A stretch of 64,000 bases of DNA, from assembly GCF_003012735.1 (NCBI RefSeq), contig NZ_PXYI01000003.1, positions 62,001-126,000 of the forward strand, written 5' to 3'. Source of the stretch: Allosphingosinicella deserti (GTDB taxonomy: Bacteria > Pseudomonadota > Alphaproteobacteria > Sphingomonadales > Sphingomonadaceae). Within the stretch, counting starts at the first letter, position 1; each line of letters begins with the position of its first letter. The notes beneath the pieces were generated by a model. It made no database searches. It had not been told where the DNA came from and saw only the letters and a program-made list of their open reading frames with translations. The translations under genes were made by a program, and so were the position numbers. This document shows positions 63,106 through 64,000 of the stretch, in pieces.

Positions 63106-64000
63106 TCAGAAGAGGACGCCAAAGGAGAGTTCTAGTCTGTCTTCGTGCTCAAGCGATTTTTCGTCTTCGCCTCGAGCGTAGTTCAGTCCAACATCCACCG
63201 CAAAGGTCGGGGAAGCGAAGATCCGATAGCCGGCAAATATATCAAGCCTCTTGATCGAAGGAGCGGTTCCGGCAAGGCGGAATTCTCTCCTGTATGCGAC
63301 GCGAGCAGCCGGTCCATCATTGTCGTACGGGAACAATTCCCATTTTCCTTGCCCACCGGCCAAAAGAAATTCGCTATTCTTGCCGAACTCGGCCGAGCCA
63401 TTGTCAAGCACATGGTTGGCCTGGGCCGTCAACGTGATCGAACAGCGGGTAGCGAATCGCCAGCCCGCTACGTGGTGGATCGAGCCTCGGCCGAGGGCGC
63501 AGACCCCTAAATCCGCTGAGGTGAAGGCAAGCAGCAGGTCAGCACGCGCCTTGAGCCTTTCCGAATGGCGGTTGAGGTCGGTAACCAAGGCGCCAGCGAG
63601 GGTCAGCTGATGGAATCCGGGAAGGAAGAAGCCGGCGCCCAATCCACCTTCCAGCACATCAAGGTCAGCATCACTTTGGTCCTGTCCTGTGGGCAGAACC
63701 GGCTCAGGCCGGGTGCGCGCGTGCTGACGCTTATAGCTCGCGTAAACAAACTTCGGCAGCGGCGAGCGCTCAGATCCCAGCATCAGGCCAAGGGTTGCGT
63801 CGACCGTCCAGGTGCTATCGGTTTTGGTGGTTCCGTTTTCGAGGCGGCTGCGGACACGCGTGTAACCGAATTTTGCTGAACCCGCCTTTTTGAACTCGGA
63901 AGCGGTGAGGTCCTCGACACTGTTTCGGAGCATCAGCCTGGGATGCAGTCGCGCCGACTCCGTTGAGTCTTTCCGTTCCTTTCCGACCTCGCAGCGAAGA
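63106..64000 (-). CDS. Beta-barrel-like outer membrane protein, cut by window end
   Basis: The minus-strand frame stays open to the right edge of the window, so the N-terminus is probably missing. An ATG at 63933 is available but has no clear ribosome site. The visible part has alternating polar/hydrophobic strands (LEGGLGAGFFLPGFHQLTL, FAVDVGLNYARGED) and ends in Phe (LELSFGVLF), the classic signal of outer-membrane barrels. Function unknown; a transporter or a structural-type barrel is possible. It lies 278 bases upstream of the caspase gene on the same strand, with no recognised gene between. Confidence 0.6.
   Translation of the reverse strand, partial: LRCEVGKERKDSTESARLHPRLMLRNSVEDLTASEFKKAGSAKFGYTRVRSRLENGTTKTDSTWTVDATLGLMLGSERSPLPKFVYASYKRQHARTRPEPVLPTGQDQSDADLDVLEGGLGAGFFLPGFHQLTLAGALVTDLNRHSERLKARADLLLAFTSADLGVCALGRGSIHHVAGWRFATRCSITLTAQANHVLDNGSAEFGKNSEFLLAGGQGKWELFPYDNDGPAARVAYRREFRLAGTAPSIKRLDIFAGYRIFASPTFAVDVGLNYARGEDEKSLEHEDRLELSFGVLF

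Overview
The window is 64 kb of high-GC, densely packed bacterial chromosome. The gene content points to an alphaproteobacterium of the Sphingomonadales type: a CcrM-type GANTC methyltransferase, the small aa3-type cytochrome oxidase subunit IV next to a three-gene pnt transhydrogenase, a purS-purQ pair, many short intergenic hairpin repeats, and frequent ATGA/GTGA gene overlaps. The assignment rests on gene content and style only. There is no rRNA, CRISPR array, prophage or classical IS element, and a single tRNA (Arg, anticodon TCT).

Layout. 0-2.6 kb: RNA repair operon rtcB / CPCC-type zinc-ribbon-like protein / rtcA. 2.6-7 kb: secreted aldose epimerase and an RND permease without partner genes. 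7-11 kb: BLUF photoreceptor, esterase, and an overlapping three-gene dehydrogenase operon (aldo/keto reductase, SDR, beta-hydroxyacid dehydrogenase). 11-13 kb: membrane-anchored winged-helix regulator divergent from a DoxX-like membrane protein. 12.9-20.2 kb: a tightly overlapped five-gene operon SWIM / DUF5691-like / MoxR AAA+ / DUF5682-like / VWA, resembling the E. coli yeh cluster. 20-22 kb: PhzF, a secreted ABM monooxygenase and a cupin. 22-28 kb: two-component system divergent from an ABC exporter. 28-33 kb: RNase H-like protein, COG2509 flavoprotein, and a Tat-exported cupin plus two Gfo/Idh/MocA oxidoreductases. 33-38 kb: poorly known genes around tRNA-Arg with repeated tRNA-end fragments, then a queuosine precursor transporter. 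38-44 kb: housekeeping genes (purQ, purS, A-type Fe-S carrier, xthA, rnhB, ccrM, folP). 44-47 kb: ZIP metal transporter and two tandem manganese catalases. 47-51 kb: GNAT, phosphodiester glycosidase, SDR and an NtrC-type regulator. 51-56.7 kb: the pnt transhydrogenase operon, split between pntAA and pntAB by a 444-bp DUF559 element with terminal inverted repeats and an opposite-strand GAF-GGDEF-EAL gene. 58-64 kb: racemase, then a minus-strand protease cluster: emfourin-like inhibitor, M4-like metalloprotease, small two-helix membrane protein, caspase-like protease and a beta-barrel-like protein cut by the window end.

Most interesting parts: the DUF559 ORF whose two ends lie inside inverted copies of a hairpin repeat; the caspase-like protease with a two-helix membrane protein beside a protease/inhibitor pair; and the MoxR-VWA-SWIM operon. 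Smaller points are a degenerate NtrC-type regulator with paired direct repeats in its divergent promoter region, an RNase HII lacking the usual GRG motif, and four GANTC sites just upstream of ccrM. Functions are read from motifs by eye; no database search was run.
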